Shown: positions 1-9,307, counted from the first letter of the stretch. The stretch is 64,000 nt of DNA from Erythrobacter ani (GCF_019204025.1 NZ_JAGSPB010000001.1:186001-250000), one strand, 5' to 3'. A program made the numbers and translations. Notes: a model not told the origin generated them from the sequence alone.

Positions 1-624
1 CGTGACCTTGTCATCAGTCCCGAACATACGGCTTTCATAGATGCCGGGGCGCGATTTCACTTCGTTCGATGCACCCCAGAACGTTTCGAAAATCGTCTCC
101 GACCAGTGGCGGTACGTGAAGCTCGCTCCGCCGTCATTGAAACCGAAATCGTGATCGTCCCACGTGATCATCATGGGAACTTGCGCGCGAAATGCGGCCA
201 GCTCAGGCGTTTCCGCCTGTGTCTGGTAGGCTTGACGCAAAGTGGTCAGCGCAGCGTCGCCATCCCAGCCCTGATCGCCGTAATTGTTATCGCCGATGAA
301 GAGGAACAACTCGGGATTGGTAGCAGCAATCTGCGCCCACATATGCTGCGAGCGCGACTGATGATTGCAGCTTCCAAAAGCCAGCCGGGTGATGACGGTT
401 TCCGGCGCAATTGCTGTGTTCGGCGGCGCGACGGGCAGATCGACCTGGTCTTCAAGCTGCGCGTAGTACGGTGCCAGCAAATCCTCTGCCGACACAGAAA
501 CATGTGTATCTCCGTGCAAACGATCGGGCTGTTCGAGATGTGCGCCGTGCTGATCCGCGATGACGGGTCCGGCTGAGAGACCTGCCGCGGCGGCTGTAAG
601 AGCGAGAAGCGAAAGTCGGCGCAT
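1..624 (-). CDS. PhoD-like (alkaline phosphatase D family) metallophosphatase, cut by the left window edge
   Basis: The first 208 residues are visible; the C-terminus lies outside the window. The N-terminus (MRRLSLLALTAAAAGLSAGP) is a typical Sec signal peptide, so the protein should be periplasmic or secreted. Metal-site motifs of PhoD-like phosphatases follow in order: FGSCNHQ at about residue 80, FIGDNNYGD at about 110, and WDDHDFGFNDGG at about 157. Family members hydrolyse phosphomono- or diesters with a binuclear metal centre. The protein has no dedicated partner in view; the next gene on the strand is an outer-membrane barrel. The family call is firm but the substrate is unknown, because the C-terminal half is missing. 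Confidence 0.85.
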   Translation of the reverse strand, partial: MRRLSLLALTAAAAGLSAGPVIADQHGAHLEQPDRLHGDTHVSVSAEDLLAPYYAQLEDQVDLPVAPPNTAIAPETVITRLAFGSCNHQSRSQHMWAQIAATNPELFLFIGDNNYGDQGWDGDAALTTLRQAYQTQAETPELAAFRAQVPMMITWDDHDFGFNDGGASFTYRHWSETIFETFWGASNEVKSRPGIYESRMFGTDDKVT

Positions 625-723
625 GTGCGAGTCCCCTGGATTGTGCTGTGCCTCTATTTGCACAACCCATAGGATCACACCATTACGGTATCACGACTTT
701 CGCCCAACTCTCGCGATCAGGCT

Positions 724-1497
724 TCAGAAGCGGTAGCGCACACCGGCCAGGACGTTGATCGTCTCGAACCGGCCATCGAGGTCCGCGTTGAACAGGTCGG
801 CACCGCCGCCGACGAAGCGCCGTTCAAAATCGAGCCCGGTGATGCGCTGATAGCGCACGCGGGTTTGCAGCTCGATATTATCGGACAGAACGTACTGGAT
901 ACCGATATTGCTCTGCAAAGACAGGCCCGTGTCGCCGCCGGTCACGGCGAATGTCGGCGCAGTCGCAATGCCATCGGCGGGGAAGTAGTTCGCGTTGTGA
1001 TCGACATCGGCGATACCGATGCCACCGCCGATGAACGGGATGAAGCGCTGCTCGTTGGACCACCGGAAATCCGTCTGGTAATTGAGCGAGACCGTGTGCA
1101 CTTCGACATCGCCGTCAAACCTCTGGATACCGCCGTTGAAGCTGCCGCCGCTGACATCGGCTTCGGAATAGGCATATTCGATTTCTACGCTCGGCTGCAG
1201 AAGGCCGAACACGGCCCTGGGAAGGCGATATCCGATCGCGGCGGTTCCATTGAAGCCTTCGTCGTATTCCACCTCTACCTGAGCCGGAGCGCCTGCCACT
1301 CCAGGTGATCCCGCGACCGGGTCCTGTATTCCGTCGAAAGTCTCATCCGTCGGCGAGGAAACACCGGCCTGGACGGACACGTAGAAACCGCCTTCCGGGT
1401 TGAACTCCGATGATTGCGCCGAAGCGGAAGAGGCGAATGCCGCCGCAGGAAGCGTGAGCGCCAATGCGATCGTGCGAGGAGCGTTTATCTTGATCAT
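724..1497 (-). CDS. Outer-membrane beta-barrel protein (OmpA/OmpW-like porin family)
   Basis: This 257-residue protein has a Sec signal peptide ending near ASSASAQ (residue 28). Alternating hydrophobic strands and a terminal phenylalanine (GVRYRF) follow, the usual C-terminal signature recognised by the BAM complex. Glycine-rich barrel strands such as FIPFIGGGIGIA (about 152-163) and a late strand GVRYRF support a small eight-stranded barrel. There is no periplasmic OmpA peptidoglycan-binding domain. It is transcribed alone between a phosphatase and folP. A second barrel of the same general type lies at 2985-3770, but the two are too diverged to call a recent tandem duplication. The ligand or transport role is unknown. 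Confidence 0.8.
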   Translation of the reverse strand: MIKINAPRTIALALTLPAAAFASSASAQSSEFNPEGGFYVSVQAGVSSPTDETFDGIQDPVAGSPGVAGAPAQVEVEYDEGFNGTAAIGYRLPRAVFGLLQPSVEIEYAYSEADVSGGSFNGGIQRFDGDVEVHTVSLNYQTDFRWSNEQRFIPFIGGGIGIADVDHNANYFPADGIATAPTFAVTGGDTGLSLQSNIGIQYVLSDNIELQTRVRYQRITGLDFERRFVGGGADLFNADLDGRFETINVLAGVRYRF

Positions 1498-1590
1498 CGG
1501 AAGGCAACCCTTTTTACCGTTATGGATACCTCCCGTTCGCCGCGTTTTTCGGTTCGGTTACACTGCCTTCGTTTTCTTTTCCCGTTTCGA

Positions 1591-2718
1591 TCAATCCATT
1601 GGTAATTGGGCGAAATCGGTGAGCGCTGCATCGCGCAGACCGCGCCATACATTGCGCGCCTGAACGGTCTCTTTCACATCGTGGACACGGAGCATGTGGA
1701 CGCCTGCATCCATGCCGCGCATCGCCAGCGCAAGCGACCCACCGAGCCGGTCGTGAGCCGCCTCCTCATGCGAGAGCGCACCAATCAGACGCTTGCGGCT
1801 GACGCCCAGCAGCAGCGGCGACCCCAGCGCGTGAAACAGCGGCAGCGCGTTCAGCAAAGCGAGGTTGTCCGCCAGGCTCTTGCCGAAACCGATGCCGGGA
1901 TCGAGCATGATGCGATCCTCTGCGATGCCGCCTGCAATGGCGCGCTCTCGCGCATCTTTGAGGAAGTCGAACACGTCGCTGACCACATCGTCGTATTCGC
2001 CGCCATCATGCAGGTCATCGCCGCTTCCCGGAGCATGCATCAGGATCACAGGACATCCTGCATTGGCCGCGAGCTCGGCCGAGCGCGGATCGTAACGCAG
2101 CGCGGACACGTCGTTGGCGATGTGCGCTCCTGCCTGCAATGCCGCCTCGAGCACGCCTGCGCGCCGCGTATCCACACTGATCGCCGCGCCCATTGCGGCG
2201 CAATACTCGACAGCGGGCAGCACCCGCTCCTTCTCGTCTCCCTCCCACGTGGCAGCAGCACCGGGCCGCGTGCTTTCGCCGCCAATGTCGATAACCGCCG
2301 CACCCGCCTCCAGCATTGCAGCGGCATGGGCTTTGCCAGCATCTGGGCGCTCGAGGAAGTCGCCGCCATCGGAGAAGCTGTCGGGCGTCACATTGAGCAC
2401 ACCCATCACCTGCGGCTGATCGAAGCGTATGGTTCGCTCGCCAGCCTGCAGCGGAGCATGCGCTTTCTGCAGGTTGCCCCATTGCCGCCGCGCTTCCGTT
2501 TCGAGCGCGGCATCGAGATCGCCGAGCGCGCTTTCGAACTCGCGTACTCCGAACAGAGACCGGCGTACCGCTACTGCTCCCTCGCGTGTGACGAGCGCGA
2601 ACCGGCTGGCATACACCATCGAACCGGCCAAACGGATAGCTGCCCCGTCCTCCGCCTGCGGGCCAGTAGCGAACGCGATCGGGTGGATATACACCCCAGC
2701 GCCGACCGCCCCGCTCAT
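1591..2718 (-). CDS. folP: Dihydropteroate synthase with N-terminal extension
   Basis: The enzyme condenses p-aminobenzoate with dihydropterin pyrophosphate in folate synthesis. The DHPS TIM barrel fills roughly residues 100-370. It shows MGVLNVTPDSFSDGG (pterin/Mg loop), DIGGESTRPGA and a late GVSRKRLIG phosphate-binding segment. About 100 residues precede the barrel, making 375 residues against about 280 in a stand-alone DHPS; the extension carries no motif I recognise. I use the ATG at 2718; a GTG three codons upstream is possible and neither has a good Shine-Dalgarno sequence. The neighbours on both sides are outer-membrane proteins, so it is probably monocistronic. Confidence 0.93.
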   Translation of the reverse strand: MSGAVGAGVYIHPIAFATGPQAEDGAAIRLAGSMVYASRFALVTREGAVAVRRSLFGVREFESALGDLDAALETEARRQWGNLQKAHAPLQAGERTIRFDQPQVMGVLNVTPDSFSDGGDFLERPDAGKAHAAAMLEAGAAVIDIGGESTRPGAAATWEGDEKERVLPAVEYCAAMGAAISVDTRRAGVLEAALQAGAHIANDVSALRYDPRSAELAANAGCPVILMHAPGSGDDLHDGGEYDDVVSDVFDFLKDARERAIAGGIAEDRIMLDPGIGFGKSLADNLALLNALPLFHALGSPLLLGVSRKRLIGALSHEEAAHDRLGGSLALAMRGMDAGVHMLRVHDVKETVQARNVWRGLRDAALTDFAQLPMD

Positions 2719-2924
2719 GGGATACACCGAGACATGGACCGCATGTTACACGGTCCCGAGCATGAAATCTCTGAGCGTTCTACGTCCGCAATGGTGGAGT
2801 GATGGGAGCTGGGTCCAGAGGGGTGATGTGTCATGCCGATCTCGATAGCGTCTCGCTTGCGAGTAGGACAGCACCGCTCGGCCCGCTGTTAACAGCCGGA
2901 TCGCAGAAAACGGCATCCACATGC

Positions 2925-2956
2925 AAAAAAGGGGCCGCGCATCGCTGCGCAGCCCC
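2925..2956 (-). terminator. Rho-independent terminator downstream of the outer-membrane barrel gene
   Basis: Read on the minus strand, a GC-rich stem (GGGGCTGCGCA paired with TGCGCGGCCCC, one mismatch) is followed directly by six T residues. It lies 29 bases after the stop codon of the barrel gene at 2985-3770 and well upstream of folP, so it should separate the two transcripts. Confidence 0.85.
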
Positions 2957-2984
2957 TCTCTAGTCAAAGCCGGAAATCGGCGGA

Positions 2985-3770
2985 TTATTGTCCCAGCTGG
3001 AACCGCACGCCCAGCGACAGGATCGACTGTGACGAATCCACACCCAAGGTCGCAGGCAGGAGGGTGAGCGGGATTTCCGCATCTTCTGTCGTGTCGCGGT
3101 AGGTGTACTGTCCGAACACGTCGAATCCAGGCGACACTTCGAAGCTGGCACCAGCCATTAATTGATAGGAAAATGCGCTGTCATCATCGTCGGCGACAGC
3201 CACGCCGGACGGGCTGAAATCGACGTCGACCCACTGATACCCGATGCCCGCACCAATGTAAGGCTTGAACGCACTGCCGGTATTGATGTCGTAATACACG
3301 TTGCCGAACACGCCGAAGTTGGAAACATCGCCCTGACCATCGGCGATCACGGTTCCGACAGTCGGATTGGCGACATCGGGCACACCGCGGGTCAGCACCG
3401 CAACGTCCGCACCGTCGATATTGGTTCCGCCAACGGTCAGGCCGCTGTGCGTATCGACATCATATTCGGAATAGGCAGCTTCGAGTTCGAGGCGGAAGCC
3501 ATTGTCGAATGCGTAACCGGCCTGCCCGCTGATTGCGAAACCGGTATCAAATTCGGTTTCCCAGCCGAGGTCGGTCCCGGCAGCGATTGCGCCGAAATCG
3601 TCGGTGGCCGGAACATCGAGATCGAACTCACCCGAATTGGAGCTGTCTTCTGGCAGGGCAACGCCGCCGCTGACGCCGATATACGGACCATCGGCCAAGG
3701 CTGCGGAGGGCGCCGCCAGTGCCGCGATCGCTGCCGCGGGAACCAGGCTACGTTTGAATACTGTAATCAT
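2985..3770 (-). CDS. Outer-membrane beta-barrel protein (opacity/OmpW-like)
   Basis: This is a 261-residue barrel with signal peptide MITVFKRSLVPAAAIAALAA and predicted cleavage after SAALA. Barrel strands include GPYIGVSGGVALPE, FKPYIGAGIGYQWVDVDF (about 170) and a C-terminal SLGVRFQL. Acidic loops (VADDDDSAF) suggest surface-exposed, possibly cation-binding turns. I chose the ATG at 3770 because GAGGAAG lies just upstream and the signal peptide begins exactly there; an in-frame extension to 3851 would bury the signal sequence. It is a single-gene transcript ending in the strong terminator at 2925-2956. The function is that of a generic outer-membrane protein. Confidence 0.82.
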   Translation of the reverse strand: MITVFKRSLVPAAAIAALAAPSAALADGPYIGVSGGVALPEDSSNSGEFDLDVPATDDFGAIAAGTDLGWETEFDTGFAISGQAGYAFDNGFRLELEAAYSEYDVDTHSGLTVGGTNIDGADVAVLTRGVPDVANPTVGTVIADGQGDVSNFGVFGNVYYDINTGSAFKPYIGAGIGYQWVDVDFSPSGVAVADDDDSAFSYQLMAGASFEVSPGFDVFGQYTYRDTTEDAEIPLTLLPATLGVDSSQSILSLGVRFQLGQ

Positions 3771-3944
3771 GTCTTCCTCATTCATTTCTGGACGACAAGC
3801 GCTTTGGGGGATGCGCCCGTCCGAGCCCATGAACGAGGGAGATTGCGTCAAGTTTCAGGCACTTGCGACCAACTGTTCGCTTGCCGCGACAGAATGTTGC
3901 GCGTGAATGTTATAAACGACGAGCTGAGGATGCCTTGCCCTGCG

Positions 3945-5144
<1,200 letters not shown>

Positions 5145-5153
5145 TTATCCACA
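5145..5153 (+). promoter_or_regulatory. DnaA-box sequence TTATCCACA upstream of ccrM
   Basis: TTATCCACA matches the consensus TTATNCACA exactly and lies 31 bases upstream of the chosen ccrM start. DnaA acts as a transcription factor for cell-cycle genes in Caulobacter, so a site here is plausible, but one isolated 9-mer can occur by chance. Confidence 0.45.
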
Positions 5154-5157
5154 GGGT

Positions 5158-5320
5158 GAGTCCATCGGGACTCCCCGTCAAGCAAAGATTCTGGAGGCTT
5201 ATGGTTAATGCACCGTAAAGCACGTCGTGCTTCACACGGAACGAAAGGTGACCGCCACAAGATGTTGAGTCCCTGAACAAATTGGGGACTCGATATGGAG
5301 GGGTGTGTTCGCGAAGACTC
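5158..5320. promoter_or_regulatory. Cluster of six GANTC (CcrM target) sites in the ccrM upstream region
   Basis: By reading the bases I find GAGTC at 5158, GACTC at 5169, GATTC at 5187, GAGTC at 5267, GACTC at 5287 and GACTC at 5316. That is six palindromic CcrM sites in 163 bases, where a random sequence would carry about one per 256. They lie entirely in the non-coding gap between ccrM and the exchanger gene. Methylation-state control of ccrM transcription, probably with GcrA, is the obvious inference. Confidence 0.7.
5201..5219 (-). promoter_or_regulatory. CtrA-like binding site upstream of ccrM
   Basis: On the minus strand the sequence reads TTTACGGTGCATTAACCAT. It contains TTAACCAT, an exact CtrA half-site of the type described in Caulobacter, and fits TTAA-N7-TTAA with one mismatch (TTTA). 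It lies about 87 bases upstream of the chosen start codon. CtrA activates ccrM in Caulobacter, so the position makes sense, but binding is inferred. Confidence 0.55.
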
Positions 5321-5331
5321 GGTGGCGGTAT

Positions 5332-6255
5332 TTAATTGAAGACGAGCACCACATTAGCGGCGAACGCGGCAACGAGGCCCGCTCCGAGAAGCCGCCCAAT
5401 TACCTTCCCGCGCCATAGCAGCCCGAGCAGCAAAAGCGCACTCCCGGTCAGCAGCGTCATCTGCAGGCCGACCAGCTCAATTGGCAACGCGAAGGGCGCG
5501 ATGCTCATCGTCGCCCCTCCGATCAACAGGATGTTGTAGATGTTCGAGCCGACCACATTGCCAAGCGCAAGGCCTGGCTTTCCGCGCAGCGCCGCTGCGA
5601 TCGAGGCTGCGAGTTCGGGCAAGGACGTGCCGACTGCAACCACCGTCAGACCGATCACCGTCTCCGGCACCTTGAAGATCGTCGCCAGCGAAATCGCTCC
5701 GGTAACCAGCGCATTACCGCCAGCGATCAGAATGCCGAGGCCGACGAGGAACAGCAGGACCGCGATCACCGTGTTGGAGGGGCCGTCCGTGTCTTCCTCC
5801 TCGATCTGAGCGGCGCCGGGGTGGCGATAACGCCAGACAATGTATACCAAGATGCCCACAAGCAGAGCGATCCCGATCCAACGCTCACCCCATTGCGACC
5901 AGACAAGCGCCCAAAGCAGCAGCGTCGCACCAAGCGCCACAACCGCGTCTCGCCTGCCGGTGCCGGTCAACACGATCGGCATGACCAAAGCGGAGACGCC
6001 AAGGATCAGGAGAGTGTTCGCTAGGTTCGATCCGACGATATTGCCCCATGCAATCTCCGGCGATCCGGCAAGAGCAGCCTGCACGCTCGCAACCATTTCC
6101 GGCATCGAGGTGGCGAAACCGACAATGACAAGACCGGTAAACAACGTCGAGACGCCCAGTTTCTGTGCGATACCCACCGCCCCGCGCACCAGCAGCTCAC
6201 CGCCAATGGCAAGGCCGACCAGTCCGGCTAGGCTCAGGAGAATCGCATTCAGCAT
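5332..6255 (-). CDS. Calcium/sodium antiporter (YrbG-like, CaCA superfamily)
   Basis: This 307-residue inner-membrane protein is built from two homologous halves of about five helices each, as in Na+/Ca2+ exchangers. The first alpha-repeat contains GFATSMPEM (about 47-55) and GNIVGSNLANTLLILG (about 71-86). The second contains VAVGTSLPEL and GNVVGSNIYNILLIGG. The acidic residues within these repeats coordinate the transported cation. A short acidic loop (QIEEEDTDGPS) joins the halves. The gene sits between ccrM and rnhB on the same strand but is separated from ccrM by the 200-base regulatory gap, so it is likely an independent unit. Cation specificity cannot be told from sequence. Confidence 0.9.
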   Translation of the reverse strand: MLNAILLSLAGLVGLAIGGELLVRGAVGIAQKLGVSTLFTGLVIVGFATSMPEMVASVQAALAGSPEIAWGNIVGSNLANTLLILGVSALVMPIVLTGTGRRDAVVALGATLLLWALVWSQWGERWIGIALLVGILVYIVWRYRHPGAAQIEEEDTDGPSNTVIAVLLFLVGLGILIAGGNALVTGAISLATIFKVPETVIGLTVVAVGTSLPELAASIAAALRGKPGLALGNVVGSNIYNILLIGGATMSIAPFALPIELVGLQMTLLTGSALLLLGLLWRGKVIGRLLGAGLVAAFAANVVLVFN

Positions 6256-6280
6256 GGGCGGCGCTTAGGGCAAGCGGGCC

Positions 6281-6901
6281 CTATAGCAAAGTCGCTTGCG
6301 CGACGGGAGCAAAGCTTCGGCGGTGCAAGGGTGTCGGTCCATGGAGGCGCAACGCTTCCATGTGCTCTCTCGTTCCATACCCCTTGTTCCGTTCCCAACC
6401 GTAATGCGGGTGCAAGGCGGCGGCTTCGATCATCATCCGGTCGCGGCACTCCTTCGCGATGATCGAGGCTGCGCTGATCGCAGGCTCGATCCCGTCCCCG
6501 CCAATGATAGCGCGCGCGTGCCAGCGCCAGCCCTCGCGCCGACCGGCAGGCGTCATGTTGCCATCGATCAGAACCTCGCAATTGTCGCCGGTTTGTTCGG
6601 CCAGTTCCGCCACACAGCGCGTCATCGCCTCCATCGTCGCCTGGAAGATATTGAGCCGATCGATCTCGTCCGGCTCTACTAAAGCCACCGCCCAGCGGCA
6701 TGTGCGGCGGATATCTTTGTCGAGTAAAGCCCGCCGTTTGGCCGATAATTTCTTGGAATCATCGAGCCCTGCCGGTACGTCTTCGCCCAGCACCACCGCA
6801 GCGGCCACGACCGGCCCCGCCAACGGTCCGCGTCCGGCTTCATCGACTCCGATCACGGCGGGCCGGGCACCGAACTTACCAACGGGAGTTACTTCAACCA
6901 T
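6281..6901 (-). CDS. rnhB: Ribonuclease HII
   Basis: RNase HII cuts RNA in RNA-DNA hybrids and starts removal of misincorporated ribonucleotides. The 206-residue protein has the catalytic segment DEAGRGPLAGP (20-30; Asp20, Glu21). It also has DSKKLSAKRR, DEIDRLNIFQATMEAM, LIDGN and AASIIAKECRDRMM, and ends with HYGWERNKGYGTREHMEALRLHGP, all standard for the family. I place the start at the ATG at 6901; the in-frame reading continues upstream but that stretch is antisense to the sugar dehydrogenase and does not resemble RNase HII. The start codon overlaps that of the divergent gene in a single CATG at 6899-6902. Confidence 0.94.
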   Translation of the reverse strand: MVEVTPVGKFGARPAVIGVDEAGRGPLAGPVVAAAVVLGEDVPAGLDDSKKLSAKRRALLDKDIRRTCRWAVALVEPDEIDRLNIFQATMEAMTRCVAELAEQTGDNCEVLIDGNMTPAGRREGWRWHARAIIGGDGIEPAISAASIIAKECRDRMMIEAAALHPHYGWERNKGYGTREHMEALRLHGPTPLHRRSFAPVAQATLL

Positions 6902-8072
6902 GACACACGCATCCAAGCTTCCGCTCGCACTTTCCCTTTCCGTCTTCGCGCTCGCAAGCTGCGCCGCCGCCGAAACCGGGGATAGTGCTGATTCCGCAGA
7001 CAACACCGAGATTGCTTTCGAAGTCACCGATATGGGCACGTTCGATGAACCTTGGGCGATCGAGTTCGCGCCGGGCAGCGCGTTGTTGTTCATCACCGAA
7101 AAGGAAGGCTCGCTCAAATTCATCGACACCGCCGCCAATGATGGCGCGGGCCGGATGGGCACGGTTACGGGCGTCCCGGAAGTTGCATATGGCGGACAAG
7201 GCGGCTTCGGCGATATTGCCTTTCTCGCGTCCGAAGCATCCGACACCTTCGACAGCCGAACGGTCTATCTCAGCTGGGCAGAAGCCGGTGAAGGCGACAC
7301 GCGCGGCGCAGTGGTCGGCCGCGGCACGATGGTCTGCGAAGAAGCCGATGCGTGCGCGATCGAGGATCTGAATGTCATCTGGAGGCAAGCGCCGAAAGTG
7401 ACCGGACAGGGCCACTATTCGCACCGCATCACCTTCTCGCCGGACGAACAATACATGTTCATCGCCAGCGGTGATCGGCAGAAACTCGAACCGGCTCAGG
7501 ATATCTCGAACACGCTCGGAACCATTGTCCGGCTCAATCTCGACGGGACGCCAGCAGACGGTAACCCAATGGCGGATCAAGGCGGTAACACCGCTGAGAT
7601 ATGGTCTTATGGACACCGCAATATCCTCGGGATGGACTGGGATGCCGAGGGGCGGCTTTGGGACGTGGAGCACGGCCCTGCAGGCGGCGATGAGCTTAAC
7701 CTTGTGGCTGCGGGCGCGAATTATGGCTGGCCGTCGCGCTCATACGGCAACCACTACAACGGCGACCCTATCGAGGATCATTCCGCCGATGACGGATTTA
7801 CGAAGCCGGCGGCGACCTGGACACCGGTAATCGCGCCGGGCGACATGATTATCTATTCCGGCGACATGTTCGGCCCTTGGAAGGGCGATGCGCTGATCGC
7901 AGGGCTGAGCAGCCAGGCGGTGGTTCATGTCGCAATCGACGGCGACGAAGCATCTGAGGTCGCTCGCTATGATATGGAGGGCCGCATCCGGTCGATCGAG
8001 GAAGGGCCGGATGGCAGCATATGGGTTGCCGAAGACGGTCCAGAGGGCCGCGTGCTGAAACTGAGCATGTGA
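6900..8072 (+). CDS. PQQ-dependent aldose sugar dehydrogenase-like lipoprotein (YliI family)
   Basis: The 390-residue protein starts with a lipoprotein signal peptide and lipobox (ALASC), so it should be membrane-anchored in the periplasm. The rest is a six-bladed beta-propeller of the soluble aldose sugar dehydrogenase family. Recognisable segments are AYGGQGGFGDIAF, GHYSHRITFSPD, YGHRNILGMDWD and WDVEHGPAGGDELN followed by GANYGWP, which form the PQQ/Ca2+ site in homologues. No PQQ synthesis gene is in view. GGGAG lies 11 bases upstream of the ATG at 6900. The ATG overlaps the rnhB start on the other strand, so its promoter must lie inside rnhB. Confidence 0.88.
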   Translation: MTHASKLPLALSLSVFALASCAAAETGDSADSADNTEIAFEVTDMGTFDEPWAIEFAPGSALLFITEKEGSLKFIDTAANDGAGRMGTVTGVPEVAYGGQGGFGDIAFLASEASDTFDSRTVYLSWAEAGEGDTRGAVVGRGTMVCEEADACAIEDLNVIWRQAPKVTGQGHYSHRITFSPDEQYMFIASGDRQKLEPAQDISNTLGTIVRLNLDGTPADGNPMADQGGNTAEIWSYGHRNILGMDWDAEGRLWDVEHGPAGGDELNLVAAGANYGWPSRSYGNHYNGDPIEDHSADDGFTKPAATWTPVIAPGDMIIYSGDMFGPWKGDALIAGLSSQAVVHVAIDGDEASEVARYDMEGRIRSIEEGPDGSIWVAEDGPEGRVLKLSM

Positions 8073-8118
8073 TTTTTTAATGGGCATAGCGCGCCAAACC
8101 GCTTAAGCGCGCCGGCCC

Positions 8119-8676
8119 ATGTCAGATCACGCTGCGACCCTTATACCGTTATCTGCCGTCGACCCTGCAATGGTCGACGAATTGCTCGACCGTGCGTTCG
8201 GGAAAGACCGTCATGCACGCACGGCGTATCGCATTCGTGCCGGCATGGCTCCGCTCGACGCGCTCAGTTTCGCGGCGCTCGACGAAGACGAGATGCTCGT
8301 TGCCACAATCCAATGCTGGCCGATTGCACTGATCGATGACGACGCGCGCGCTGTGCCGCTCGTCATGGTCGGTCCGGTAGCAGTGCTGCCCGAACGCCAG
8401 GGCGAAGGGTTCGGCATGGGTTTGATGGCCGCGATGCTGGATGCCGATACGCGCCTCGCCGAAACCGGATCGCCCTCGTTCCCGCAAGTTCTGATAGGCG
8501 ACGCGGATTATTACGGGCGCTGGGGATTTTCTTCTTCGGTCACCGGCGGTTGGCGATGTCCCGGCCCGTTCGAGCCCGAGCGCCTGCTCGCGCGCGGTGC
8601 GGCCCTTTCTGCGATGCCATCCAGAGGCATGCTAGGCCCATGGAATCCCGCAGGCGGGATCGCCGGACGCGATTAG
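8119..8676 (+). CDS. GNAT-family N-acetyltransferase
   Basis: This 185-residue protein resembles YhbS-type acetyltransferases. The acetyl-CoA motif A is VGPVAVLPERQGEGFGMGLMAAML (about 88-111), with the expected Q-x-x-G-x-G-like pattern (RQGEGFGMG). The later segment LIGDADYYGRWGF matches the conserved D-x-x-Y-Y-x-x-F/W-G-F ending seen in this subgroup. It probably acetylates a small molecule or an N-terminus, but the substrate cannot be inferred. It follows the sugar dehydrogenase by 46 bases on the same strand and precedes the DUF1285 gene, so co-transcription is possible. Confidence 0.82.
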   Translation: MSDHAATLIPLSAVDPAMVDELLDRAFGKDRHARTAYRIRAGMAPLDALSFAALDEDEMLVATIQCWPIALIDDDARAVPLVMVGPVAVLPERQGEGFGMGLMAAMLDADTRLAETGSPSFPQVLIGDADYYGRWGFSSSVTGGWRCPGPFEPERLLARGAALSAMPSRGMLGPWNPAGGIAGRD

Positions 8677-8729
8677 AATTTCGCTCGACTTGGCGGGAAC
8701 GCAGAGTTCTGGCATCGCATTAAAGTCTT

Positions 8730-9290
8730 ATGCCTTACGAACCGCCCCCATACCTCGCCGAACTCACCCTCGCCCAAATTGCGGAGCAAGTTGAGAACCG
8801 CAAGCTTCCCCCGGTCGAAGGATGGGCTCCGCAGCAGATCGGTGAAAGCGAAATGCGCATCGCCGCGGACGGCACCTGGTATCATGAAGGCGATCCGATA
8901 CGCCGTCCCGCCATGGTGCGCGCTTTTTCAGGACTGCTGACCCGTGACGACAAAGCGCAGCATTGGCTCGTCACGCCGTTCGAAAAGCTCAGTATAGAGG
9001 TGGACGATGCAGCCTTTATCGCGGTCGATTGCGTCATGCGCGACGGCGAAATCGCTTTCCGGCTGAACACCGACGAGCTGGTTGTCGCTGGCCCCGACAA
9101 TGCGATCCGCGCAGCGGGCGATCCAGATACCCCTGCGATCTATCTTCATGTGCGGCGCGGCTGCGAGGCGCGGCTCAACCGGTCAACCTATGCGCAATTG
9201 GCCGATATCGCGATGGAGACGAGCGGCGACGATATCGAACAGGGCCTGATGGTGACGAGCCAGGGCGCGATTTTCTCGCTGCTTCCCTGA
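8730..9290 (+). CDS. DUF1285 domain protein
   Basis: The 186-residue cytoplasmic protein matches the DUF1285 pattern: an N-terminal LPPVEGWAPQ segment, then IAADGTWYHEGDPIRRPAMVRAF, then WLVTPFEKLSIEVDDAAFIA. Its function is not known. In many alphaproteobacteria this gene precedes a NUDIX CoA pyrophosphatase and the CCA-adding enzyme, and the same order is seen here, so it probably belongs to that transcript. There is no signal peptide, membrane segment or catalytic motif that I can name. The start at 8730 fits the family's usual N-terminus, although no strong Shine-Dalgarno sequence precedes it. Confidence 0.85.
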   Translation: MPYEPPPYLAELTLAQIAEQVENRKLPPVEGWAPQQIGESEMRIAADGTWYHEGDPIRRPAMVRAFSGLLTRDDKAQHWLVTPFEKLSIEVDDAAFIAVDCVMRDGEIAFRLNTDELVVAGPDNAIRAAGDPDTPAIYLHVRRGCEARLNRSTYAQLADIAMETSGDDIEQGLMVTSQGAIFSLLP

Positions 9291-9307
9291 AGGAACGCGC
9301 AGGCTGC

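Noticed and set aside
1606-2802. 398-codon open frame on the plus strand opposite folP
   Set aside because: Shadow frame in GC-rich DNA; Arg/His-rich product with no family look, while folP on the minus strand has clear motifs.
6902-7246. Long upstream extension of rnhB by 115 codons
   Set aside because: It is antisense to the sugar dehydrogenase and does not resemble RNase HII; the ATG at 6901 gives the usual length.
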